From the NCBI GenBank assembly GCA_037974665.1, contig CM075765.1, positions 4,345,501 to 4,409,500 on the forward strand: 64,000 nt of DNA, in the 5' to 3' direction. Position 1 is the first letter of the stretch, and each line of letters starts with the position of its first letter. Below, piece after piece: positions 1 to 10,758 of this stretch. The notes beneath the pieces are model-generated. The model was not told the origin of the DNA, made no database searches, and worked only from the letters and a program-made list of their open reading frames with translations. The stretch is from Ehretia macrophylla (Eukaryota; Streptophyta; Magnoliopsida; Boraginales; Ehretiaceae). A program made the translations under genes and the position numbers.

Positions 1-414
1 AACCAAAAACTACATGTTCATCATCCTAGTTATAGGTCTCAAAAAAATAAAGATCAAACCTAGCTAGGTATCTAGCTAAGTAAAAGGATATACAACAGAT
101 CAACTAATTCAATTTACAAAATTATGGTCTTCATAACAAGAAGCAAGTCTCCTCAGGCAAGCACGTAGATCACATAGGGTAGGATCCCAACTCTTCAACT
201 CAACAAAACTTGTAATCATATGGAAGCTTGCTCGGCTAATCCTCACCTATAATTGTTAGAAAGAGGGGTGAGCTAATCCTACATATAGCTCAGTGAGGAT
301 GGAATAGGAAAGGTTTTCATAGAGATTTTTATCTTTTTATAAACAGTTAGAAAAACGTGTCATGCACATAAGAATGCACAATTATCATATCAAGTACAAG
401 CAATTTCAATCATG

Positions 415-675
415 TAACCTTTCTCTTACAAGATATCATCGAATCCTGACCCGTAGGAGGAACAATGAATCTCAACCCATAGGAAGATCAATGTATCCCG
501 ACCCATAGGAAGATTTATGTTTCTTAGCAAGAAAATGAATCAGTTTAATAATACGTGCGATGCACACGAAAACTTATAAATGGTCCAAAAAAATATGCAA
601 TTTCAATCATACAACCTTGCTCTTTCAAGATATCATTGAGTCCCGACCCGTAGGAGGACCAATGGGTCTTAGCAA
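415..675. repeat. Degenerate tandem repeat around CCCGACCCGTAGGAGGA
   Basis: Units of about 29 bp built on 'gacccgtaggagga' or 'acccataggaaga' occur three times in 445-525. A similar block with 'cccgacccgtaggagga' and 'cttagcaagaaaa' recurs at 605-675. These are subrepeats inside the LTR mosaic. Confidence 0.65.
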
Positions 676-691
676 GAAAAAATATCAATAG

Positions 692-813
692 TTTTGAGGG
701 TCGAGATATACCGGAAAGTCGGAGGTCCCGTCACTTCCTCGTTTAATATTGATTTTGAGGGTCGAGATATACCGAAAAGCCGAAGGTCCCGTCACTTCCT
801 CATTCAATAATGG
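692..813. repeat. 61-bp tandem duplication in LTR
   Basis: The block starting 'ttttgagggtcgagatat' occurs at 692 and again at 753, each followed by a 'ggtcccgtcacttcctc' segment. The period is 61 bp. Confidence 0.8.
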
Positions 814-1555
814 TCTTACCACCATGCAATCACAACTCAAATGCATTCACAATTACTAACGACACAATGCACAATCGTAGAAGCATCTTGTATATATATA
901 TACAACATTGGCAATGCCATAGTGAATAACAATGGCAATGTCATAGTGAATAATAAGTCACAATTAAATATAAGTAATATACTTAGAAGTAGCAAGTCTA
1001 GAAGTTATATTCGTGCACAAGCTAATAGCATAGGTTATAGTGACACATAGTCATCATGCATTTGCCACATTTGCAATGCCATAATCAACGCCATGAAATG
1101 TTTATTGATCATTCTCGAGATATAACATAAAAACAATTCCACAAAACCACAATTTAATTCCTCTATGATAAACTAGGGTTCGATACAGTTCCAACGCATC
1201 CGACCTTGCCTCAATCCGACATCGGTAGCTCCCAGAATCACTAAAATAAGTTTATCGCATTTTGACCAAACCCGAAGCTTCATCAGCGGACGAGGGGTCC
1301 TCCACCGGTGGAGGGGGGGTTGTCCGGTCGTGCTGTTTACGGGACAAAACAACCTTTTACCAACAATCATCCATACAACAACCCAACCTTCTACTCCCAA
1401 TCAAGCATGCTCAAGGTAGTTTATTAAGCAACATATAAGGGTTCAAACATCAACCAATACACCCCATATCAATAATTAACATCAAACCCACCTAGAATCG
1501 ATTATAGCTCAAACAAACTTTAATGCTCAAATCTTTCATCAAACTCCAACATATA
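786..1555. repeat. Direct repeat copy A (about 770 bp)
   Basis: This segment runs from 'tcacttcctcatt' to 'caaactccaacatatat' and is repeated with minor changes at 3316-4068. Both copies hold the GC-rich 'ggacgaggggtcctccaccgg' region. Copy A stops at the TGTAATGCCCC terminus at 1557. Confidence 0.85.
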
Positions 1556-1556
1556 T

Positions 1557-3315
1557 TGTAATGCCCCAACTCGACGCCTCCTACAATCAGTCAGGACGCA
1601 ACGAAATTTCGGCAGTATAACGACAGTAATTAGGACACCGAGGCTCTAAACTAACCTCTTCGCAACTCATACAACCAACTCCACAACAAATCAACAATTA
1701 AACAACACAACCATAATATACAGTAAACATTCTTTTACCATTGCATCCATAAGTTATACGCCTCCGTTCCAACATCATACATTTACTATATAACATACAT
1801 TTCTCAAAAGAGATTATAACCAATCTAGTAGCCTAATCATATTCCAAAACAAGACTACTAAACTAGCAACATTTAATCCATTATCTTTACAACATCTTAT
1901 ACATCATAAACTTCTAAGTAAATACAAACCAACTAGCTTTAATATACAAGATAACAAAAAGTACAACATCAGATATCAATGATAAGACTCTAGCACATAA
2001 GACTCGTCCACATATGGCACATTATCCTCTTTTGGATGCACGTTATGAACTTGTGTGAATAAGTAATTATAAATATAGCTTTTATTTTTGTAGGTTTGAG
2101 TTAAGTAATAGTTAAGCTGGAATTGATATAGTTAATTGCTAAAGTGCTAAACTTATATGAACACACTAGGGCTACGTATTTGAGCTAATTCGAGAAAGTT
2201 TGAAATGAATCGGAGCTATTTTCTTGCATGCTTGGCTTAGTTCCAGGTAAGGGAGTCTTCATCTCTTCTGTGCATCTTAACTTATTTATTATTTCTAAAT
2301 CGAATTATTTAGTAATTGATAAAGTTTATATATATTATTTTACTTGCTATCTTGAGTCTTTTTGTGTTATTTGTGATTAACTGCGAGGGCGGCCTACTTT
2401 GTCGTTCCTCTTATGTGGTATTTGATATACTTGGCTCTCGTGATCTTGACTCGGGGTTGCGCAACCTTTTCGGACATGGTAGCATCGAGAAACACGGGCG
2501 GCATTGAGCTTGCCGTGCTCCCTCGACTACCATGGTACCTATTCCCTTTCTCTCGCTGAGTATACTACACTACCCCAAAGGCGTGGTTCACCTCATTGGG
2601 GCATATGGACCTACCTCAAGAGAAAGGGTCGTAGGATTGGGGTACATCCGGAGTACCCCATTTTTGGAAGAATAAGGGGTTTGCCGACACTTGTTGAAGA
2701 TCTTGGCTCGTGGCTCGTGATTGAAGACAAACGTGCAACCGTATCCTTTTTATACATAGTTAAATACTTGTCTAATTAACTTGTTTATTTGTGTTATTAA
2801 TGTTATTATCTTGTTGCATCTCACAAAAACACACCCTGGTTTACTACATCACCTCCCTCATTGAGTAACTTTGGTTACTTATTCCTCATCTCAACATTTC
2901 CCAGGAAAAGCTGGAGATTGGATTGTCTCTTGTATGGCCTACCTGCTCTATCAGTGTGTAGAACAAGGAAGAATATGTACATGATATGCTTGTATACTAT
3001 TTGAGACCTTATGGTCATGTATGTATTTGTGTTATCTTAAGAAAAGTAATTTTAAAGTTTTAGTCTTGGGTGATGGTTAGGTGCTAGTGGTTTGTAATAA
3101 CTTCTATTGTTTTACTTTATTGTCTAGTTGACTTGCATACTTGTAGGGATAAAAGGGATTGAGGTTGTGGATTATGGTCATGTGGTTGTATGTTGTTGTT
3201 TGCAGGTTTCCAGATAGTCCTATATATAGGGAAAACTCCGTCCGTTTTTTCTAAATTTTCGTGCCTTGGGTTTTAGGTTCGGGACCCCGGTCTCGTGAGG
3301 GATCGGGGTGTTACA
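1557..3315 (+). mobile_element. LTR-like insertion between the direct repeats
   Basis: The segment begins TGTAATGCCCC and ends GGGGTGTTACA, as gypsy LTRs do. The first part (to about 2070) reads like a minus-oriented LTR start. The rest reads like the 3' two thirds of a plus-oriented LTR: a 'gtaagggagtcttcatc' block, a 'gcggcctactttgtcg' block, 'ctcgactaccatgg', and a terminal 'tatatagggaaaactccg' block. The five flanking bases (TATAT and CCATC) do not match, so there is no target-site duplication. Ectopic recombination between LTRs explains it better than simple insertion. Confidence 0.6.
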
Positions 3316-4068
3316 CCATCACTTCCTCATTAAATAATGGTCTTACCACCATGCAATCACAACTCAAATGCATTCAAAATTATTAACGACACAATGCACA
3401 ATCGTAGAAACATCTTGTATATATATATATACAACATTGGCAATGCCATAGTGAATAACAAGTCACAATTAAATATAAGTAATATACTTAGAAGTAGCAA
3501 GTCTAGAAGTTATATTCGTACACAAGCTAATAGCATAGGTTATAGTGACATATAGTCATCATGCATTTTCCACATTTGCAATGCCATAATCAACGCCATG
3601 AAATATTTATTGATCATTCTCGAGACATGACATAAAAAAAAATGCCACAAAACCACAATTGAATTCATCTATGACAAACTAGGGTTCGATACAGTTCCAA
3701 TGCATCCAACCGTGCCTCAATCCGACATCGGTAGCTCCCAAAATCACTAAAATAAGTTTATCGCATTTTGACCAAACCCGAAACTTCATCAAGGGACGAG
3801 GGGTCCTCCACCGGTTGATCGGTGGAGGGGGGGTCGTCAGGTAATGCTGTTTTTGGGACAAAACAACCTTCTACCAACAATCATCCATACAACAACCCAA
3901 CCTTCTACTCCCAATCAAGCATGCTCAAGGTAGTTTATTAGGCAACATATAAGGGTTCAAACATCAACCAACACCCCATATCAATAATTAACATCAAACC
4001 CACCTAGAATCCATTATAGCTCAAACACACCTTAATGCTCAAATCTTTCATCAAACTCCAACATATAT
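3316..4068. repeat. Direct repeat copy B (about 750 bp)
   Basis: This is the second copy of the 786-1555 segment, truncated on its left by the TTACA end of the inserted LTR mosaic. It continues on the right into 'acaagatgaactccaacac', sequence that copy A has lost. A (GT)8 run lies shortly after it at about 4156-4171. Confidence 0.85.
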
Positions 4069-4500
4069 ATACATATATAAACAAGATGAACTCCAACACA
4101 TATCAAAACCTTCTTCTCTTTCTTCTTTCTTCTCTCTTGGTCGAGTGGTCTTTGTGTGTGTGTGTGTGTGGAGTGTGTTTTGTTAGATAAGAAAATATCT
4201 AGTGGCCTAATGACTAAGTTGCCCCTCCAACTAAAAGCTTATTTACTAGCATGCCATTTAGTTCCAATTCAATTATTTAGTTACTAGTCTTAGCTCAATA
4301 GTGTTTAATTAATTTCCTACGATACCTAAAACACTTAATTACACGTTAACCAATGTAATCGCACGTAAAATGAGGTAAATGTTCCTAAAACCATATAAAT
4401 ACACTCAAAAACTCTAGAACGCAAATAAGAAAATATGACTGCACGTTAAATACTTATGAATTCATATAAATAAATGTACAAATGTGTGCAAGGCTTAACA

Positions 4501-6588
4501 TCAGTAAGATGACAATAATCATGTTGATGATCTTGTCAGCTATGAAAAAGCTATGTTTGACATAGACTCAAATGACTTGATGCCATAAAATCTAAAATGG
4601 ATTTCGTGCACACCGACCAAGTCTGGAATATCTTGTGGACCTACCTGAAGGTATTATACCTTTAGATTGAAAATGGGTGTACAAGATAAAGGAGGTGCAG
4701 ACAGAAAGATGGAGTTCTCTAAAGCAAGTGGCAAAAGGTTACCATCATAGACAAAGGGTTGACTATGAGAATACTTTCTCACTAGTTGTTGAAATCTATT
4801 ACGATTTATTGGCCATAGTTGCATACTACTATTATGAGATATGGTAGATAGATGTCAAAATGACATTCCTTGATGACTTTATTAAAAATGACATTTATAA
4901 GGGATAAGCAAAGAGTTTTGAATCCAGTGATGAAGGTCACAAAATGTGCAAGTTAATGAGGTCCATCTATGGACTGAAGCAAGCCCCTAGAATCTGGAAC
5001 GTTCAATTAGATGGGGAAATCAAATCGTTCGGCTTCATTAAGAATAAAAGACGAGCTTTGTGTATACAAGAAGGTTAATGAAAGGCTAATCATATTCCTT
5101 ATTCTGTATGTGGATGACATACTAATTATAGGAAATAATATCAATAAGGCTAGTAGTAAAGTATATTATATTCTCCATGAAAGGTTTGGGTTAAGATACT
5201 TGGATCCTTAGAATTTGGATTTATAGCCATAGATCAAAAAGATTAATAATTTTTTCCCAAATTGTTAAAGATGTTTAACATACAACATTCTAAAAGAGGA
5301 TTATTCCCTTTTAGACATAACATCTCTCTAGGGTTATGAGTCTCCTAAGATTGCTGAAAAGAGAGATTGGATAAATCAGATTTTATATGATGCAGCAATT
5401 GGCAATCTTATGTATGCCATGCTATATACAATACCTGATATGACACTATAAAGTAGTTAAGAACATTCTTACGTACTTGAGAAGGACTAAAGACATGGTC
5501 TTGGTGTATGGAGAAGGTAAAACTTGAAGGTTTTACAAATTCAGACTTCCAGTCTAACAAGGATGATTAGAAATCCACATCTAGTTTCATACTCACCTGT
5601 AATGGAGGAGCAGTTAGATGGAAATGTTCCAAATATAGTACAATTGCAGTTTCTGTAATATCCCACATCGGACGCGGAGGTCTTTGGGCTGCTTGATATA
5701 AGGGGTAACATTATTGTATCGTGTACGCGCGATTTCCTGGCAGTGGCTGGGAGGCGACAAAACCGTGAGGAGTATGAGCTCCAAAGCGGACAATACGTGC
5801 ATAGTGCATTTCCGGGCCCACTCGCCATGGCCTCGGTGCTCGCTTAGGCCCTAAGTCTAGGGAGTATCCTGCAGGCATGGGAGTGTTGGTTCGGGGCGTT
5901 ACAAAGGTGGTATCAGAGCCGACGCATTCGCATGGCCAGCGAGGACGCTGGGTCCCCAAGGGGGGGTGGGTGTAATATCCCACATCGGACGCGAAGGTCT
6001 TTGGGCTGCTTGATATAAGAGGTAACATCCTTGTATCGTGTACGCGTGTTTTCTTGGCAGTGGCTGGGAGGCGACAAAATCGTGAGGAGTATGGGCTTCA
6101 AAGCGGACAATACGTGCATAGTGCGTTTCCGGGCCCACTCCCCATGGCCTCGGTACTCGCTTGGGCCCTAAGTCCAGGGAGTATCCTACAGGCGTGGGAG
6201 TGTTGGTTCGGGGTATTACAGTTTCCACTATAAAGCCTGTGTACATCGCTGCATCAAATTCAACAAAAAGAAGCATTTTGGATCAAGTAGTTCGTAAATG
6301 AACTTAGGATGGTTCTTTCCATTAAGTTAATAGGTAGTACTGTGATGAATAGAACTATAGCGCAAACTAAGAAACCTGGGTTTCACCAGAGATCTAAACA
6401 TGTTAAGAGGCATTATTACATCGTTTGAAGATTGTGGGAAAGGGCGACATTATTATGCAGTAAATAACGTCAGTAGTTAACAATGCTGATCCACTTGCCA
6501 AGGCAATGATTAAGCAGTCATTAGATTACCATCTTGAGAAGATGGGTATAAGATACCAAAGTGATTGACTTTAATACAAGTGGGGAAT
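4501..6588 (+). pseudogene. Ty1/copia pol remnant (reverse transcriptase and RNase H)
   Basis: This is a broken copia polyprotein whose 5' part is missing. Readable pieces in order are: the start of the RT region near 4590-4680 (SxxDQVWNLVDLPEG-like); 'SIYGLKQAP' near 4965-4990; the catalytic YVDD at about 5108-5119 followed by ILII; a 'GNLMYAM' segment near 5400; and the C-terminal 'NADPLAKA' segment near 6480-6510. It ends with a polypurine tract (AAGTGGGGAAT) directly before the LTR at 6589. Stops and frameshifts are frequent throughout. The RNase H region is interrupted by the TRIM at 5654-6220. Confidence 0.85.
5654..6220 (+). mobile_element. TRIM retrotransposon, complete (567 bp)
   Basis: Two 250-bp LTRs (5654-5903 and 5971-6220) start TGTAATATCCCACATCGG and end in TTACA. 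A primer-binding site TGGTATCAGAGCC, complementary to initiator methionine tRNA, lies at 5908-5920. A polypurine run (AAGGGGGGGTGGG) sits directly before the second LTR. The interior is only 67 bp. The 5-bp target-site duplication GTTTC is exact (5649-5653 and 6221-6225). The element codes for nothing and would have needed proteins from another element to move. The open frames seen across it are chance frames of the repeated LTR. Confidence 0.95.
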
Positions 6589-7746
6589 TGTTGGATTATA
6601 TGCCCTAAAAGCCAATTTTTTACAATTTTTAGGACATAATATTTTGTATTATTGAGAACAAGTTATAGGACATGACCGATCATATAACAAATTACATGGA
6701 TGGTCAATAATTTGTTATATGTTATAATTGCGTAATTAGTCCTTAGACCTGAGATTTGAAACACGACGATTATATTGTGTATGGGACATCATAATTTGCT
6801 AGTCCAAATAATCCAGTTCTAATTAAGGACTGGATCATGTACTCAGTGGTTATAATATATTCTTGCATGGAGATATGTATGTGAAGATATAGAATTCATC
6901 AATTAGGGGTCTTATGCAATCTATTAATTAAGTAATCGAAAATACTTGACCGGGGTGAAATAGTCAAAGTCATTTTGAAATTATTAATGAGTTACTAATT
7001 AATTAGATTTGGTCATATGATTAGGTAAGTGAGTTTGACATCTTTATCCACGACTCTCACTTAATCGGGACGGTAGACGGAAGGAATTGATTATGCGATA
7101 ATTATATGTTACAAGGTTTGTCCTCACTTTATTATTAATTGGATAGTCGTAATATACTGTTAAGTGTCACTCACAACTTAAAATATTAATTGAATTAATA
7201 TTATTTCACTGCCAATCAATTATGAACCTTAGAGGTAACACACAAAAAAGATACATACATTAATCAGTGAGAAAAATAAATTAAATATTGGAGTGTCCAA
7301 ATATTTAATTGGAATTAAAACTTATTAGATTAGAATTTTAGTCCAGATAATTTATCAGTCCAAGTCCAGTGTTTAGGACTGGCCCAAAAGCTAGCCCTAA
7401 CATGTCAAGTATTTCTTATAAATAGGAAACTATGACAGACAATTTAGCTAGTACAAATCTTGTTTTTCATATAAAATATTTTTCTCTAAAACTCAGAGTG
7501 GAGATTTTGCTAATTGATATTCTGGGATCTCATGTAGATACTTTCAAAGGCTTCACGTTTATGGGGCTTTGAATTGATCAGATTCTACATAAGATTCAGC
7601 ATCATAGAGCCATTTTGATCTACTTATATAATTATGTGATAATTTATGTATGTTTTGTAATCGCGTAATTAGTGATAATCATATACTTGATATTTATTTT
7701 CGTTGTATTTAATTATTATTTTAAATATCATGTATCCTACCTAACA
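6589..7746 (+). mobile_element. Copia 3' LTR
   Basis: The LTR starts TGTTGGATTATATGCCC directly after the polypurine tract of the copia pol relic. It is AT-rich and non-coding, and the probable end is CTAACA at 7746. The right boundary is inferred from the CA terminus only, as the partner LTR is not in the window. Confidence 0.7.
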
Positions 7747-7858
7747 CTAATATAGGTGGTGTTTAGCAATAATGACGACGATAATGTGTGATGACGATGA
7801 CGGGAAAGAAAAGAGACACCATACGAGATGTATAAGAGGTGAATTCTTCACTGACTAT

Positions 7859-8245
7859 GGCTCTGTTTGGCCTAGCTGTGAAATTTTAATTTTTGAGTTA
7901 TAGAGCTTTTAGTAGTAGAGCTTTGGTTTGAAGTGTTGTTGAACAAAAGTCGTTGACTATTTGGCCTATAATGGGCAATTTTGAGAGCATTGTTGGACTT
8001 AAAAAAAAATATGAAGAGGTATATTTGAGAAAGGAAAGGTAAACAGTTTCTCGCATTATATAAAAACAGTTTCACAAAATCCTTTTTTCAAAAATCTCCA
8101 ATTTGGAGCTTCTTATTTTTTTAGCTTTTTTCAGCTTCAACTTTTATCTAAAAGCACTTTTAAAAATGGGCCACAAAGGTGAGCTTTAGCTTCTAAACTT
8201 ACAAGAAGCGTTTTTGAGTGTCAAAAAGTTAGGTCAAACAGAGCC
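7859..8245. mobile_element. MITE, GGCTCTGTTTGG family, copy 1
   Basis: The terminal inverted repeats read GGCTCTGTTTGGCCTAGC on the left and, from the other strand, GGCTCTGTTTGACCTAAC on the right. A diverged copy lies at 54812-55198 with the same interior landmarks ('ttgttgaacaaaa', 'attatataaaaacagttt', 'tatctaaaagcactttta'). Both flanks are TAT, which may be a 3-bp target-site duplication. PIF/Harbinger or hAT origin is possible and not settled by the sequence. Confidence 0.75.
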
Positions 8246-8692
8246 TATATTTGGGGATGGCAACGGGTACCCGTTCTACTTGAAACTAACAGATAACCGC
8301 CTGATAAAAATCCGATAATAAAAATCAATGGGAAATCTGTTAGGGTTTAGATTTTATAAGAAGAAACTAACGAGTAAACTGATAAGTTATAATTTTTTAT
8401 GTTAAAAAAAATCAAAACTCGAAACTCGATTATTTATATTATATATATAATATAATATAATATTTAAAATTGATAAAAATATATAATAAAAGCCCAATAC
8501 TGTTATTCTAAAACAACAACTAAGAAAAAGCCCAATACTCTTTAATTAATGTGAGCCCAATTCTTACTTCTCAAAAAATAGAGTAGCCCAATTCTATTTT
8601 ACATTTAACCCCAAAAGCCCAATATACTAATAGTCTTAAGCTTAACATCTCTTATTCTTTTAAGTAAAACCCTAGCTAATCTAAAAGTAGTA
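8246..8692. other. Non-coding spacer with repeat-like text
   Basis: No gene is seen. The segment opens with 'gggatggcaacgggtacccg', wording common in dispersed plant repeats, followed by AT-rich sequence with several 'agcccaata' words near 8490-8630. No boundaries could be fixed. Confidence 0.4.
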
Positions 8693-9172
8693 ACATCTTG
8701 TTTGGATTCACTTTTTTAATGGAAAGTAAAGAAAGGGGAGAAAATAAGGAACCCATCCCCTTGTTTGGATTACAAATTTGAAAGCAATAAAAGAAATAGA
8801 AGGGTATAATATTTCTTCCATTTCTTTTAATTAGATGGATTTTTTAATCCTTCTAATTTAGGGTGTTTGAGAGAGAAATGAATGATTTCCATAAAAAAAG
8901 ACTATATTGCCCTAATTTTTTTATTTTATTTTTATGATTGTCCTTACTACACTTTTAACCTACTTTGAGTATAAAAAAAAACATTTAAATAATTTACTAT
9001 TTAAAATTATCATTTCTTTTCATTTCCTTCTCTAATCCAAACAAAAAATTATAAAAAAATTTCATTTCCTTTCCATTATTATTTTTTTGCAACCATTGCT
9101 TTCTTTTCTTTTATTTTCTTCATTTACTTTACTTTCCTTTTCATTCCTTAGTGCAATCCAAACACTATGTTT
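8693..9172. mobile_element. Inverted-repeat element (about 480 bp, MITE-like)
   Basis: The left end reads 'tgtttggattcac' followed by 'aatggaaagtaaag'. The right end, read on the opposite strand, is 'tgtttggattgcactaagg' followed by 'aaaggaaagtaaag'. The interior is pyrimidine-rich on the right and purine-rich on the left, so the two ends could fold on each other. It has no coding capacity. The superfamily is not assigned because no clear target-site duplication was found. Confidence 0.6.
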
Positions 9173-10619
9173 AAAAGTTTTCTTCATAATTCCTTTTTTT
9201 TTTCTCTCCCTGGAACCTTTTTAAAGGTTTTCATATTCACCTCTCGTTGAAGGTTTTACGCCGGCGAGTCCGGGTCACTGTGCTCCGACCTGTGGCTAGT
9301 ACCTCTCTCTCTCTCTCGCTCCAACCCTTTTTCCTCTATTTCTCTTTTTTTTTGGAGTTTCCTGTAACTATGTGTTTTTTCTTTTATGTGTCGTGTTCTT
9401 GTTGTGCAGTTATGATGGTGTTTTTGCCCAGCTTTGTTGGTTTTCTTCTATGGCTTTTCACGGTGATTTTTGTTTTCTTTTATGACAACCATCTTTAACT
9501 TTTGTGCCCAGACTCCGATTTGGGGTCCGTTTTGGTTTTTGTTTGGTTGGTATGCTTGCTCTCTTGACCGTGACCTCTGCGTGTATTCATCTCCCACCGA
9601 ACTGTCAAACCAACGTTGTTGGTGGTGTCTTTCAAATTTTTTTTTTGAATTATCGTTATCAATTTCAGTTTCGGTTATCCGTAATTTTTTTATCAACTTT
9701 TCGGTTTAAATTTTGGATAATAATTTTTAAAACCGTCGGGTTTGGATTTTGATTTCGGATTTAAGTTATGCTAAATGATTGCGGTTTCAATTTCAATTTT
9801 TTCAATTTTCGTAGTTAATTGAATCGCTCTGTCATTCCTACCTATTTTATCTTTAGAAATAAACAAATATATTAAATGAGTAAATGGGTGAAGTAAGCCC
9901 ACCCATAGTCATCCATGGAAAAAGAGGGGTGCCAATTGGGTGACTTGTTAAGACATAAACTTAAATGGGCAACCTCAACCCGAGAAAAGGTAAATGGGAA
10001 TGAGTAGCTAAACGGATTCTAACCCAATTTGTCAATGCTTAAGTGAGAGTACCACTTCTTTTAGTTGATCAATAGAGTACTAGCAGAAGAATTTATCGAC
10101 CAAAAGTATAAAAAAGGCCCAACTTCTAGGAGGTCCAAAGTAGTTTAGTGGATTAAAACTTTATTTTTATAGTTAAACAATTTTTTAAAAAAAGCAATAT
10201 AACGATTTGCAAAGGTAACACATAAGTTTGAAAAATACCTAAAATTTATTTAATTAAAAATTTGAACTTACGTCATAAATGGACTAAGTTAAAACTAGAA
10301 AGAACTAGTATAAAATTGGAATGGGAAAAATACATTTGAAAACTATGGCGTAGTGAATTAGTTGCGAGACAATATCAATAAGTTAATCCCGAAATCTTTT
10401 TCCAAGAGAAGTTTCAACGCTCAAGTTAGTTTGAAAAACAATGTAGCTCAATGGGATTTAATATGTTGCATTGACAGTCTTTAACATATTTCAAGCATTC
10501 TCCATTGTAAGATGACATTTGAGTATTCTCTGTCCTGTGAGACTTATTTGGGATTAGATGTTTACTTCTCAAACAATTGTGGGATCTTTACACGAGACCA
10601 TAGTCATAATGTGCTGTTT
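9173..10619. other. Intergenic spacer downstream of the E1 alpha gene
   Basis: No supported gene. 9190-9340 is rich in CT runs, and 9640-9840 has repeated 'ttcggtt' and 'gtttcaatttc' words typical of dispersed repeats. The open frames here are short, lack recognisable domains and overlap one another on both strands. Confidence 0.5.
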
Positions 10620-10625
10620 TTTATT
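10620..10625 (-). terminator. Poly(A) signal AATAAA for the E1 alpha gene
   Basis: AATAAA on the minus strand lies about 135 nt past the stop codon, a usual distance for a plant near-upstream element. It is assigned by position and hexamer only. Confidence 0.5.
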
Positions 10626-10758
10626 GAACATTGGAAAAAGCCACTTGCATACAATTGGTTACAAGACATTGAGCCATGAAATTTCTTAAGCCACTTCTAT
10701 CAACAACTGCAGTGACATTGTTATTCATCAGGAAGGGAGGGAGGATTACATAAATAAC

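Larger units (their letters stand above)
1..4500 (-). mobile_element. Decayed minus-oriented gypsy-type LTR mosaic
   Basis: The stretch has no gene. It ends at 4500 with GGCTTAACA, which on the minus strand is a TGTTAAGCC LTR start, and copia pol sequence begins at the next base, so a minus-oriented LTR appears to have inserted there. The text resembles the minus-oriented LTRs near 29-31 kb and 38-44 kb: a 'cagtgagg' block near 290, a GC-rich block near 1300, and an AT-rich end with many 'ttaaat' words. It contains an internal duplication and a second LTR mosaic. Open frames here are short and unrelated to known proteins. The clade is inferred from likeness to the other LTRs, since no coding domain is present. 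Confidence 0.6.

Noticed and set aside
5541..6276. Several overlapping minus-strand open frames with repeated text
   Set aside because: They are chance frames across the two TRIM LTRs, which is why their sequences repeat.
9247..9752. Short plus-strand open frames near a CT-rich stretch as a small gene
   Set aside because: They are low in complexity, overlap in different frames and show no domain or splice structure.
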